A stretch of 64,000 nt of DNA, taken from Pseudomonas sp. ANT_J12. Its GTDB lineage: Bacteria > Pseudomonadota > Gammaproteobacteria > Pseudomonadales > Pseudomonadaceae. The stretch is from assembly GCF_008370045.1 (NCBI RefSeq), contig NZ_VOBN01000005.1:344673-408672 (forward strand). The letters run 5' to 3'. A program made the position numbers and the translations under genes. A model generated the notes under the pieces. It did not search any database and had not been told where the DNA came from. It saw nothing but the letters and a program-made list of their open reading frames with translations. Shown here piece by piece: positions 15,521 to 24,087 of the stretch; the stretch's first letter is position 1, and every line of letters begins with the position of its first letter.

Positions 15521-16416
15521 TGCTCAACCGATTTCAAGGCTGGCGCGAACGAGGCTGGGCGTCGGTTGACGCCTCGACGTATGCCGATGCCTGGCAGCGT
15601 TTTGGCGGCAGTGTCGCTACCCATCCCATCGTCGTCGAGCGCCTGGCCGCGCTGGCGCAGATTCCGGTGCGCTACCTGGCCTGGGAGCACGATGGCGACA
15701 TCAAAGCCGCGATCCCGACCTGGGGCCGCGACCTCGCACTGTCCAAGGACGTGCTCAAGCGCAGCGGCAAAAAAGGCCTGTTCGACCTCGGCAACGCCGA
15801 GCTGATCCTGCCGGCCGCCGCCGAGACCCTGGCCCCGTTGCGTCATCGCGGGCGTTACTTGTCCGCACTGAACGAAGGCCGCTTCACCGGCATCAAGTTG
15901 CAGACCGAACAACTGGCCATGGCCCGCACCCCCGAAGAACTGTCGAAGAAGTTTCGCTACAACCAGCGTCGCGAATTGCGCCTGCTGGAAGAGGCGGGTG
16001 GCGTGGTGCGGCCGGTCAGCGAGTTTTCCAGCAGCGAACTGGCGGCGATTTACTGCGACCTGTTCCTGCGGCGTTGGGGCTTCCCGGCGACCGGCGCGGC
16101 GCGCATGGCCGAGGTGATCGAGTTGCTGCGCGAGTTGCTGATCGGCTCGGTGATATTCCTCAACGAGGCGCCGATTGCGATTCAACTGGTGTATCGCGTC
16201 GAAGCCCCGGAGTGGATCAGTGTCGAGTACATCAATGGCGGCGTCGACCCGGAAACCCGCGAGTTCAGCCCCGGCAGCGTGCTGAGTTTCCTCAATACCC
16301 AAAGCGCCTGGGAACACGCTCGCGCGTTGGGTAAACCGTTGCGGTTTTCCTTCGGTCGGGCCGACCGTGAATACAAGGACCGCTGGTGCAATCCTGTGCC
16401 GGTCTTCACCGTATGA
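15520..16416 (+). CDS. mig-14: Mig-14 family protein
   Basis: A 298-residue Mig-14-like protein; in Salmonella and P. aeruginosa the family contributes to antimicrobial-peptide resistance. The fold is GNAT-like: a basic KFRYNQRRELRLLEEAGG segment is followed by an acetyltransferase-like C-terminal half (EWISVEYINGGVDPETREFSPGS). The start overlaps the wapH stop by one base. The position equals PA5003. The biochemical reaction is unknown; location suggests a surface-modification step. Confidence 0.88.
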   Translation: MLNRFQGWRERGWASVDASTYADAWQRFGGSVATHPIVVERLAALAQIPVRYLAWEHDGDIKAAIPTWGRDLALSKDVLKRSGKKGLFDLGNAELILPAAAETLAPLRHRGRYLSALNEGRFTGIKLQTEQLAMARTPEELSKKFRYNQRRELRLLEEAGGVVRPVSEFSSSELAAIYCDLFLRRWGFPATGAARMAEVIELLRELLIGSVIFLNEAPIAIQLVYRVEAPEWISVEYINGGVDPETREFSPGSVLSFLNTQSAWEHARALGKPLRFSFGRADREYKDRWCNPVPVFTV

Positions 16417-17849
16417 GCCAGCCCATGAGTCGCAAACAGCAACTGCTCAAGCGTCACCGTCGCAACAAGCGCATCGGCCTGCTGATCGCGCTGGCGCTGT
16501 TGATCGTCATCGGTCTGCTGGTGGCCTGGTGGTTGCCGCTGGTGCTGGCGGTCCTGGGCTGGATCGCCCACGAGGCGTGGTTTGCCGACCATTTGTTCTA
16601 TTCGCCCAAAGACGATTACCAGTACAGCTTCCCGCCCTACACCCAGCGGCCCAAGGTCCATCTGGTGGGCGAGCATCTGCGGCTGGATGAAGGCGTGATG
16701 CTGGTCGACGACGCCACGCTGGTCCTGGCGTTGCGGGTCAAGAGCACCTGGCTGGGCCGTTTTATCGACCCGGTGATCGAGTTGGCGGGTGGTAACCACC
16801 CGGACCGGCAAACCTTCGAACGCGGCGTCGATGGCCTGCGCTACTTGAACCTGACGGGTCAGTCGCACGTGCTGTCCCAAGGGCAGTTGCGTTTGCGCGG
16901 GCGCTTCTGCCGGTTGCTCGGCGAACCGGTGCTCTGGGCCTTTGAACAACCGGATTACCACCGTCAGCGGGTCATGGTGATCGCGCCCCACGCCGACGAC
17001 GCCGAACTGGCGGCCTACGGTTTGTACAGCCAGGCCAATGAAGCCTGGATCGTCACCCTTACCGCCGGCGAAATCGAAGCCGAACATTATCAGCAGATGG
17101 GTCTGAACAAGGTTGAAGCGGCGCGGCTCAAGGGCCGCTTGCGCGCCTGGGACAGCATCGCCGTGCCGCGTTGGGCTGGCGTGCCGCAAGAGCATTGCGT
17201 GCAGTTGGGTTATTTCTGCCTGCAACTGGCGGCCATGAAAGCGGCGCCATCGCAACCCATGGGATCACGGGAAGCGGAGCTGGGCGACACCCGCCTGTTC
17301 CGCCAGTTGAACCCGTTTACCCTGCCCGGTGACGCCGACGGGGCGCCGACCTGGAACAACCTGCTGGCCGACCTGCGTGAAGTGCTGTTGCGAGCCCGTC
17401 CGGAGGTGATCGTGCTGCCGCACCCGACCCTCGATCCGCATCCCGATCATATCTGCGCCCAGGAAGCGGTCCTCGAAGCGCTCCGTGGCCTGGACTGGCA
17501 GCCGACGCTGCTCGGCTACGCCAATCATCTGCACGATAACGATCGCTGGCCGATGGGCAATGAGGGCCATGGCGTCGCGCTGCCGCCGGCGTTCGATTCG
17601 TCCATGCCCATGCAGCCGTGCTGCCTGCCGATGTCCATTGAGCAACAGCGCGACAAGGCGATGGCGCTGGGGATGATGCATGACCTGCAACCGCCCATGC
17701 CGTTCAAGCGACGTTTGCGCCGCTGCATACAGCGACTGTTGGCGGGGCGGGTACCGCCGACTTATGGCGAGAACGAGTTCTTCCGTAAAGCGGTCAGACG
17801 CCATGAATTGTTGTGGGTTTTGAAGCATACAGATACATCTGCACAGTAA
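16413..17849 (+). CDS. dnpA: PIG-L family de-N-acetylase (DnpA)
   Basis: A 478-residue inner-membrane de-N-acetylase. A basic N-terminus precedes hydrophobic segments at about residues 20-55. The PIG-L/LmbE zinc motif is APHADDAEL (residues 191-199) and the second zinc motif is HPDH in the C-terminal third. DnpA of P. aeruginosa (PA5002) affects fluoroquinolone tolerance and probably deacetylates an LPS-related sugar. The ATG at 16413 overlaps the mig-14 stop (ATGA); a second Met four codons on is possible. Last gene of the tightly overlapping run; 58 bp separate it from the next gene. Confidence 0.88.
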   Translation: MSQPMSRKQQLLKRHRRNKRIGLLIALALLIVIGLLVAWWLPLVLAVLGWIAHEAWFADHLFYSPKDDYQYSFPPYTQRPKVHLVGEHLRLDEGVMLVDDATLVLALRVKSTWLGRFIDPVIELAGGNHPDRQTFERGVDGLRYLNLTGQSHVLSQGQLRLRGRFCRLLGEPVLWAFEQPDYHRQRVMVIAPHADDAELAAYGLYSQANEAWIVTLTAGEIEAEHYQQMGLNKVEAARLKGRLRAWDSIAVPRWAGVPQEHCVQLGYFCLQLAAMKAAPSQPMGSREAELGDTRLFRQLNPFTLPGDADGAPTWNNLLADLREVLLRARPEVIVLPHPTLDPHPDHICAQEAVLEALRGLDWQPTLLGYANHLHDNDRWPMGNEGHGVALPPAFDSSMPMQPCCLPMSIEQQRDKAMALGMMHDLQPPMPFKRRLRRCIQRLLAGRVPPTYGENEFFRKAVRRHELLWVLKHTDTSAQ

Positions 17850-17907
17850 AAATGAAGCATGACGCGGTTTAGCATGGCGTCAAATCAACCAGCCGTGACT
17901 TTGTGTA

Positions 17908-18828
17908 ATGGACCAGCGCCCGCGTATTCTTTTTCTGATTCCTTACTTCGGCCAATGGCCGTTCTGGATGCCGTTCTTTCTGGAGAGTTGCAGGCGTAAC
18001 GCCGACATCGACTGGCTGCTGTTCAGTGACTGCGGCACGCCTGAAAATCTGCCACCCAATGTCACCGTCGAGGCCATGACCTTCAGTGATTATTGTGCGT
18101 TGGTCTCACGGCGCTTGAAGATCGACTTTGCGCCCACTGCCGCTTACAAGCTGTGCGACATCAAGCCGGCGTTGGGGCATATTCATGTCGACCGCCTGCA
18201 AGGCTATGATTTCTGGGCGTTTGGCGATATTGATCTGGTGTATGGTGACCTGCGAAGTTACTTCACCCCGGATCGCTTGGCCGGTTATGACCTGTTTTCC
18301 ACCCATGAGCGGCGGGTTGCGGGGCATTTGTGCCTGATGCGCAACACCGCGCGCAAGCGTGAGTTGTTCATGCAGATCAAGGGTTGGCAAAAGCGTTTTA
18401 CCGACCAGGAGCATCACGCGCTGGACGAAGGGGCCTTCAGCCGTATCTTCCACTGGCGCAAGAATTTTCCCGAGCCTCTGTTCACCCTGGTGGGCAAGCT
18501 CAATCCGTGGCGTCGCCGCAGCGAGTTCACCGAGGCCTTCAGCACGCCGGGTGGCTGCATCAAATGGCATGACGGCACGGACGATTTTCCGCGTCACTGG
18601 TATTGGCGCGATGGCAGTTTGAGCAATGATCGCGATCGCGATGGCGATCGCCGGTTTCCGTACTTCCACTTCGTTTGCTGGAAACGCAACGAGTGGTCAC
18701 GGTTGACCCCACCCGATCCAGCCGAGGTCAGGCGCCTCGCCGCCGAACCGGTCTGGGTCATCGATGCGACTGGTTTCCACGGGGAGAGTTATGAGTCAAC
18801 GGTCAAAGGTTCTGCAACTGCAGCCTGA
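17908..18828 (+). CDS. DUF6625-type putative glycosyltransferase
   Basis: A 306-residue protein with N-terminal ILFLIPYFGQWPFWMPFFLESCRRN and a central DFWAFGDIDLVYGDL, where DID resembles the metal-binding DxD of GT-A glycosyltransferases. I recognise it as similar to DUF6625 proteins found in polysaccharide loci. Its place between dnpA and two core glycosyltransferases supports an LPS-core or surface-glycan role. The 3' end overlaps the next gene by 38 bases. Donor and acceptor are unknown, and I know no equivalent at this position in PAO1. Confidence 0.7.
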   Translation: MDQRPRILFLIPYFGQWPFWMPFFLESCRRNADIDWLLFSDCGTPENLPPNVTVEAMTFSDYCALVSRRLKIDFAPTAAYKLCDIKPALGHIHVDRLQGYDFWAFGDIDLVYGDLRSYFTPDRLAGYDLFSTHERRVAGHLCLMRNTARKRELFMQIKGWQKRFTDQEHHALDEGAFSRIFHWRKNFPEPLFTLVGKLNPWRRRSEFTEAFSTPGGCIKWHDGTDDFPRHWYWRDGSLSNDRDRDGDRRFPYFHFVCWKRNEWSRLTPPDPAEVRRLAAEPVWVIDATGFHGESYESTVKGSATAA

Positions 18829-19945
18829 CTACAACGTCAAAGCCCATGATTTTGCCGACCTGGCAGAGCAGATCGTCAAGGCGCTGCCAAGCGATCGCTA
18901 TGAGGTGACTGCCGCGTTCCTGCGCAGCAAGCCGGGGCCAGGCGAGGCGGTGAGCCGTGCCGACCGTTCGGTGTATTTCGAGTTTTCCGACAAATCCCTC
19001 AAGGGCATGCGCCTGCGTGCGATGTGGGCGTTGTACAAGTTTTGCCGCGCCGAAAAATTCGACGTGGTGATCTGCAACCGTTTCAAACCCGTGAACATGA
19101 TGCTGACGCTCAACCGTTGGCTGAAAGTGCCGCTGTGCATCGGCATCTCCCACGGCTTCGGCGAGTACGACCGGTTTTACCGGCGCCGCCAGACCCAGCG
19201 CCTGGTGGATCGTCACTGGCGCTTCGTCGGCGTCTCGCCGGCGGTCAAGCAGTACCTGTTGGATGCCGACTGCGGCTTTACCGACCAGAACACCTACGCC
19301 ATTACCAACGCCATCGACATCGAGCAGGCCGAAGGCTTGCAGCACAGCCGCGAGCGCGCCCGCGAGATGCTGGGCATCGATCCGTCGGTGCGACTGATCG
19401 GCGCACTGGGCCGTCTGGTGCCGGTCAAGGGTCACACCTATCTGTTGCAAGCGTTTGCCGCGCTCAAGGACAAATACCCCGACACCCAACTGGCGATCAT
19501 CGGTGCCGGGCGCGAAGAAGCGAAGCTGGCGGCGGAGATCGAACGCCTGGGCCTGACCGGCCGGGCGCACCTGCTGGGCTTCAAGGAAATCGCCTTGCAG
19601 TACATTCGCGCGTTCGATGTCTGGACCATGCCGTCCCTGGCCGAAGGCCTGGGCCTGGCGCTGCTCGAAGGGATGAGCGGGCATCTGCCGGTCATCGCTT
19701 CGAACGTGCCGGCGATGCTGCCGCTGATCGAGGGCGCCGGTGGTCTGGCGATTACCCCGAAAGATGTGCCAAGTCTGGTCGCGGCGCTGGATAACTACCT
19801 CGCCCTGTCGGATGAAGAACTCAAGGCCAAGGGCGAGCAGGCGTTCCGATATCTGCAGACCGAACACGACATCGAGGTGTTCCGCCAGGAATACCTGAAC
19901 CTGATCGACTCCGGCCTGGAACAGGCTCGCAAGGAACCCAAATGA
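18791..19945 (+). CDS. ssg: Glycosyltransferase family 4 (Ssg-like)
   Basis: A 384-residue GT4 enzyme. The start chosen, MSQRSKVLQLQPDYNVKAHDFADLAEQ, follows GGGGAGAG and lies inside the end of the preceding gene. The C-terminal site reads PSLAEGLGLALLEGMSGHLPVIAS. The position and start resemble Ssg (PA5001), needed in pseudomonads for complete LPS/surface polysaccharide, colony morphology and phage sensitivity. It overlaps the wapR-like gene by four bases. The symbol is by synteny, so moderate certainty. Confidence 0.75.
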   Translation: MSQRSKVLQLQPDYNVKAHDFADLAEQIVKALPSDRYEVTAAFLRSKPGPGEAVSRADRSVYFEFSDKSLKGMRLRAMWALYKFCRAEKFDVVICNRFKPVNMMLTLNRWLKVPLCIGISHGFGEYDRFYRRRQTQRLVDRHWRFVGVSPAVKQYLLDADCGFTDQNTYAITNAIDIEQAEGLQHSRERAREMLGIDPSVRLIGALGRLVPVKGHTYLLQAFAALKDKYPDTQLAIIGAGREEAKLAAEIERLGLTGRAHLLGFKEIALQYIRAFDVWTMPSLAEGLGLALLEGMSGHLPVIASNVPAMLPLIEGAGGLAITPKDVPSLVAALDNYLALSDEELKAKGEQAFRYLQTEHDIEVFRQEYLNLIDSGLEQARKEPK

Positions 19946-20826
19946 ACGACGAGCAACCCATCGTCACGGTCATTATCGCGTCGTACAACCACGCTCCCTA
20001 CATCGAGGAAAGCATCCTCAGCGTCGTCAACCAGACCTATCCGAACATCGAATTTCTGGTGGTTGATGATGGTTCAAAAGACGACAGCGTCGAGCGCATC
20101 AAGGCGTTGCAGGCGCAGCATGGCTTCGACTTTCGCGTCCAGGAGAATCAGGGGCTGACCAACACGCTCAACGGCGCGATCGCCCGCTCCAAGGGCAGCC
20201 TGATCGTGCCGTTCGGTTCCGATGACATCATGTTGCCGGAACGCATCGCCACGCAGGTGGCGTACATGGACGGCAAGCCCGAGGTCGGCATTTGCGCCGG
20301 CAACATCGAGCTGATCGACGCCGACGGCAATCTGTACCCGGAGAAACGCCAGCGCCGGGATGTACCGTTCCGTCGTCTGGATTTCGATGACATGTTCCTG
20401 GAGCGCAAGCCCTATCCACCGGCGCCGACCCTGATGATCCGTCGTGAAGCGCTGGACAAGGTGGGCGGGTTCGATACGAACATCCGCCTGGAGGATTTGC
20501 TGATCGAACTGAAGGTGACCCGTGCCGGTTACTTCATCGATGGCCTGAATGTGCTGATGGCGCGCTATCGCAAGCACGCCACCAATTCCTACAAGAACCA
20601 CCGCTTCATGATCGACAACATCCTGCGGTCCTACGCGCTGTTCAGCGATCATCCGCTGTACGACGAGGTGCGCTACAAGTTCCTCAGCTCGATGTTCCTG
20701 AAAACCGCCAACCGCGACCGCAAACTGGCGCGGGAGCTGCTGTCGCAGATCCCGTTCAAGGCCTGGAACAAGAAGACCTGGCGTGGTCTGGGGCGACTGT
20801 TCTTTTCGCCGCTGGAAAAGGACTGA
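19942..20826 (+). CDS. wapR: Glycosyltransferase family 2 (WapR-like)
   Basis: A 294-residue inverting GT-A glycosyltransferase. The N-terminus VTVIIASYNHAPYIEESI, the VVDDGSKDDS donor site, and GSDDIM as the DxD-equivalent are all present. By position it corresponds to PA5000 (wapR), a rhamnosyltransferase that provides the attachment site for O antigen. The ATG overlaps the upstream stop. It converges with the minus-strand acyltransferase gene, with only 25 bp between the stop codons. Rhamnose specificity is inferred. Confidence 0.75.
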   Translation: MNDEQPIVTVIIASYNHAPYIEESILSVVNQTYPNIEFLVVDDGSKDDSVERIKALQAQHGFDFRVQENQGLTNTLNGAIARSKGSLIVPFGSDDIMLPERIATQVAYMDGKPEVGICAGNIELIDADGNLYPEKRQRRDVPFRRLDFDDMFLERKPYPPAPTLMIRREALDKVGGFDTNIRLEDLLIELKVTRAGYFIDGLNVLMARYRKHATNSYKNHRFMIDNILRSYALFSDHPLYDEVRYKFLSSMFLKTANRDRKLARELLSQIPFKAWNKKTWRGLGRLFFSPLEKD

Positions 20827-20851
20827 ATCCGCTGAGGAAGATCGCTCGATG

Positions 20852-22066
20852 TTATCGAGCGAACTTTTCTCTCAGGCTCTTTGTCATCCGACCCTGACGC
20901 AGCCACTTCAGGACGTGCTTGCCGGCGTTGATGCCAGGCTTTTCGATGTACAGGAAGGTCGCGCTGCTGATGATGATCAGCAGGCACGCGCACAGCGCCA
21001 TCATCGGCAGGAAGGTCCAGGTTTCACGCGTATCGATGGGCAGTATGTGTGGCAGACGCTGCAACATGATCCAGAGCAGGAAACCGTGCAGCAGGTAAGT
21101 GCTGTAGCTGATTTCTCCGAGCCAGCGGATGCTGCGCGGCTTCAAGGCGCCGAATAGCGTGTGCCCCGACGCCACGATCACGAAAAACACCGACATCAGC
21201 AACAGCGGAATCAGGCTGAACGCCCGGTTGAAAGCGGTAAAGGCAATCGCGAGGGCGAGCAACGCGATAATGCCCGCCAGTCGTGTTTGGCTCCAGGCCA
21301 CCAGTTGCGGGCGGCGTACCCAGTACGCGGCACCGATGCCACCGAGGAAGCTGGCCAGGAAGTGCTTCTTGAGCGAATGCTCCCAGCCGACGACCTGGTA
21401 CAGCGCGTAAATGCCGACCAGGCACAACACCACTTGTAGCCAGTTACCGCGATAGATGAACACCATCGCGGCCAAGGGCAGCGCCAGATAGAAAAACACC
21501 TCGTAGCCCAGGGTCCAGGTGACGTTGGAAATCAGCATGCCGGTCTGGTGGTACTGGTTGATGTCCGGGCGGTCGAAGGTCAGCCAGGCCAGAATCTGCC
21601 CGGCGAGCCGGAAGCCGGTCTCCTTCAGCTCCCAGTTCTGCAGGTGGAAGACGGAGACAAACACCAGCAACATCAGTGGCAGGTACAGCGGGTAGAGGCG
21701 AAACAAGCGGGAGACCGCGAAGGCCAGCCAGTCATGTTCGCGCCCTTGGGTGAGCAGTCGGCTCCAGAACAGAAAACCGGTGATCATGAAAAACAGCGCG
21801 ACGCTGCCCTGGCCAAGCTGCGAGTAGAAGTTGCTCGGTGGAAAATCAATCACGCCGGTGCGCAGAAAGATCCAGGTAATGATCGAGTGGTGTACAAAAA
21901 CCCCAAACGCCAGATAGCCACGCAGGCCGTCGATGCTGGCAAAGCGACTTTCGCCGGAATGCTGCAGGTGCCGGGCGATTTTCGGAACGGCGCGCAGCAG
22001 TAACGCGGCGGTCACGATGGCCACCAGGTAGGCGCCCAGCGCGATGAAGGGGTTGGTTTCGGTCAT
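20852..22066 (-). CDS. Acyltransferase 3 family membrane protein
   Basis: A 404-residue integral membrane O-acyltransferase with about ten hydrophobic segments. The N-terminal motif SIDGLRGYLAFGVFVHHS contains the R and H residues typical of the Acyltransferase_3 family. Such enzymes acetylate O antigens, core sugars or exopolysaccharides. The ATG at 22066 overlaps the upstream stop as TGATG, so it is coupled to the ligase-kinase gene on the same strand. It probably decorates the LPS assembled by the neighbours; acyl group and acceptor are unknown. Confidence 0.88.
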   Translation of the reverse strand: MTETNPFIALGAYLVAIVTAALLLRAVPKIARHLQHSGESRFASIDGLRGYLAFGVFVHHSIITWIFLRTGVIDFPPSNFYSQLGQGSVALFFMITGFLFWSRLLTQGREHDWLAFAVSRLFRLYPLYLPLMLLVFVSVFHLQNWELKETGFRLAGQILAWLTFDRPDINQYHQTGMLISNVTWTLGYEVFFYLALPLAAMVFIYRGNWLQVVLCLVGIYALYQVVGWEHSLKKHFLASFLGGIGAAYWVRRPQLVAWSQTRLAGIIALLALAIAFTAFNRAFSLIPLLLMSVFFVIVASGHTLFGALKPRSIRWLGEISYSTYLLHGFLLWIMLQRLPHILPIDTRETWTFLPMMALCACLLIIISSATFLYIEKPGINAGKHVLKWLRQGRMTKSLREKFAR

Positions 22067-23931
22067 CAATGAGCCTTGGCCGTGTTGCTGGCGGCCAGCA
22101 CTTGCCTGTGCAGGTTGTCTACGGCGGATGTGGATGCGGTGGCGGCGTATCCCTGGAGCAGCGCCTGGAAGTGATCCTCGAACAGCCAGCGCCGATCCTC
22201 GTTGTAGCGTTGCATATGGCGCAAATTACGCTGACGCAGCGACAGGCTCAATGACGACGGGTAGATGCGCATGTCGGCCAGATCGATCAGGCCGAACTCG
22301 CCGTCGCTGAGCACCAGTACATTGCCCAGGTGCAGGGAGCGGAAGTACACGCCTTGCTCATGCAACTGCGCCATGAACTTGCCGAAACGCTCCACCAGTG
22401 CCTGACGCACCGCCGGTGCGGTGATCCCTTGCAGGACCTGGCGCAGGGTGTTGCCGGGCAGTGGCGAGTAATGCACGGCACTGCTGCCGTCTTCGAGGCG
22501 ATACAGGCCCAGGGTCTGTGGGGTTGGAATGCCCAGGGTCCGCAGTTGCTCGCTGTTGATGGCAAAACGTTCGGAATAAGGGTTGAAACTGCCCGAGGTG
22601 TACCAGCGGCGACGGCGGAACAACTTGAGGAAACTGCCATCGACCAGGCGCAGCACTTTCGGCCCGAGGCCATCCTCTTCGATTACCTGGGCATTGGCAG
22701 TCATGTGCTCGAATGCCGTTGGCGTCAGCCCGTTGACCGGCGTGGCCAGCAGGCGCCTGGCGCGTTGGTTGATGCTCAGTGCGGCGATCAGCGCCAGGGG
22801 GATCCACAGCAGGAACCAGTGCTCCTTGGGACGGGAAATGATGCCGCCGCCCTCGGTCAAACCCGCACCGATGCCGAATATCAGCCAGGTCGACGCGACG
22901 ATAAACAGTGGCTGCACACGATTGCGCCAGCTGCTCAGCAGGGCCCAGCCCTGAAAGAACAGCCAGGGCAACAAGCCTAGAATGCCGACGTAATAGAGCA
23001 CGCCAAGGGCAAAACTATGGGGTTCTTGCAGGTTGTAGCCGACGCCGGGGTCGAGTGACAGGCTGGCGTTGTAGCCATGGCCGATCCACGGGTGCTCGGC
23101 AATTCGCTGCAGCACCAACTGCCAGATTTCGAGGCGGAAGGAGTCGCCTCGCTCAACGATCATCCGCGAAAACAGCACGCTGACCCCGACTCCACTGACG
23201 ATCAGGGCGGCGAGCAATACGATCGAGCGACGATTCCAGCAGATGAAACTCAGCCACAGCGCTGCCAGCGTCAAGGCCACCAGTGGGGTTCTGGAGCCCG
23301 TGGCGATGACCGCGGCGAACATGATGGCCATCGCCGGAAGGCTGAGCCAGAGCATCTGCCGCCGCTTGCAGGTCATGCTCAGGCTTAACCAGTAGGCGCA
23401 GAAAAAGCCGAAGATGTGCGAGCTAAGCAACGGGTTGTCGAACGCACCGCCACCTATCAGACGCATGCCCGGCTGATAGATATGGGCAAACATGAACAGG
23501 TTGTAGACCGAGGCAATCAACCCGACCAGCGCGGCACTGAACAGCAGCGGCTGGATGATTTCGCTGCGATGGCGCACCAGCAGATAGGAACCGGCGAACA
23601 GCAACAGCGTATGCAGCGCCGGCTTGAACTGGGCGGGGATGCTCTCGTCATCCGCCGGTCCCCAACACAGGCTCAGCAGGGCCCAGGCAGCGAACAGCAA
23701 TAGCGCGACAAACACCGGCTCACGCACCAATTCCTTGAGTTCCCGCGGTCGCAGGCACAGGGCAATCAGCGATGGAATGCTAAACAGGCCATAAAACAGC
23801 TTATGGTGAAGACTGCGCCCGGGCAGAAAGAACAGCGCGCACAGGAGCAAAAGATAGCCCAGTGGAAGTATCCACAGGCAGATGAAGTCGAAAACTCGAT
23901 TGGACGTGCTGTTGAAACCGCTGAGTTGCAT
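22066..23931 (-). CDS. waaL: O-antigen ligase fused to a kinase-like domain
   Basis: A 621-residue fusion. Residues 1-390 are a polytopic Wzy_C/WaaL-type O-antigen ligase with about ten membrane segments and a periplasmic loop containing EIWQLVLQRIAEHPWIGHGY. Residues 410-600 are a cytosolic LPS-kinase/toluene-tolerance-like domain. In PAO1 these are separate genes (PA4999 waaL, PA4998). The kinase loop reads FRSLHLGNVL (about 530-539) where active homologues have a catalytic Asp (Ser533 here), though LIDLADM (Asp550) is kept. The start is the ATG giving MQLSGFNSTS; no strong ribosome-binding site precedes it. It ligates O chains to core-lipid A; the kinase part's role is unclear. Confidence 0.85.
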   Translation of the reverse strand: MQLSGFNSTSNRVFDFICLWILPLGYLLLLCALFFLPGRSLHHKLFYGLFSIPSLIALCLRPRELKELVREPVFVALLLFAAWALLSLCWGPADDESIPAQFKPALHTLLLFAGSYLLVRHRSEIIQPLLFSAALVGLIASVYNLFMFAHIYQPGMRLIGGGAFDNPLLSSHIFGFFCAYWLSLSMTCKRRQMLWLSLPAMAIMFAAVIATGSRTPLVALTLAALWLSFICWNRRSIVLLAALIVSGVGVSVLFSRMIVERGDSFRLEIWQLVLQRIAEHPWIGHGYNASLSLDPGVGYNLQEPHSFALGVLYYVGILGLLPWLFFQGWALLSSWRNRVQPLFIVASTWLIFGIGAGLTEGGGIISRPKEHWFLLWIPLALIAALSINQRARRLLATPVNGLTPTAFEHMTANAQVIEEDGLGPKVLRLVDGSFLKLFRRRRWYTSGSFNPYSERFAINSEQLRTLGIPTPQTLGLYRLEDGSSAVHYSPLPGNTLRQVLQGITAPAVRQALVERFGKFMAQLHEQGVYFRSLHLGNVLVLSDGEFGLIDLADMRIYPSSLSLSLRQRNLRHMQRYNEDRRWLFEDHFQALLQGYAATASTSAVDNLHRQVLAASNTAKAH

Positions 23932-24087
23932 GCTGAGAGATTCAATCCTGAAGTTGATCGGCCATTTCGGGGTGATGGCTATTTGATGCTGAATGCAGTG
24001 CCTAACAATAACAGCCTTTATGCGTTTGCCAGAACCCTGAAGAAGCTGTGCTAAAGTCAGCGTCCTTTTTATCGACATTCGCGTGAT
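23932..24087. promoter_or_regulatory. Divergent promoter region between waaL and msbA
   Basis: This 156-bp A+T-richer gap separates divergently transcribed genes and must hold both promoters. No convincing -35/-10 pair could be assigned for either direction. Confidence 0.4.
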
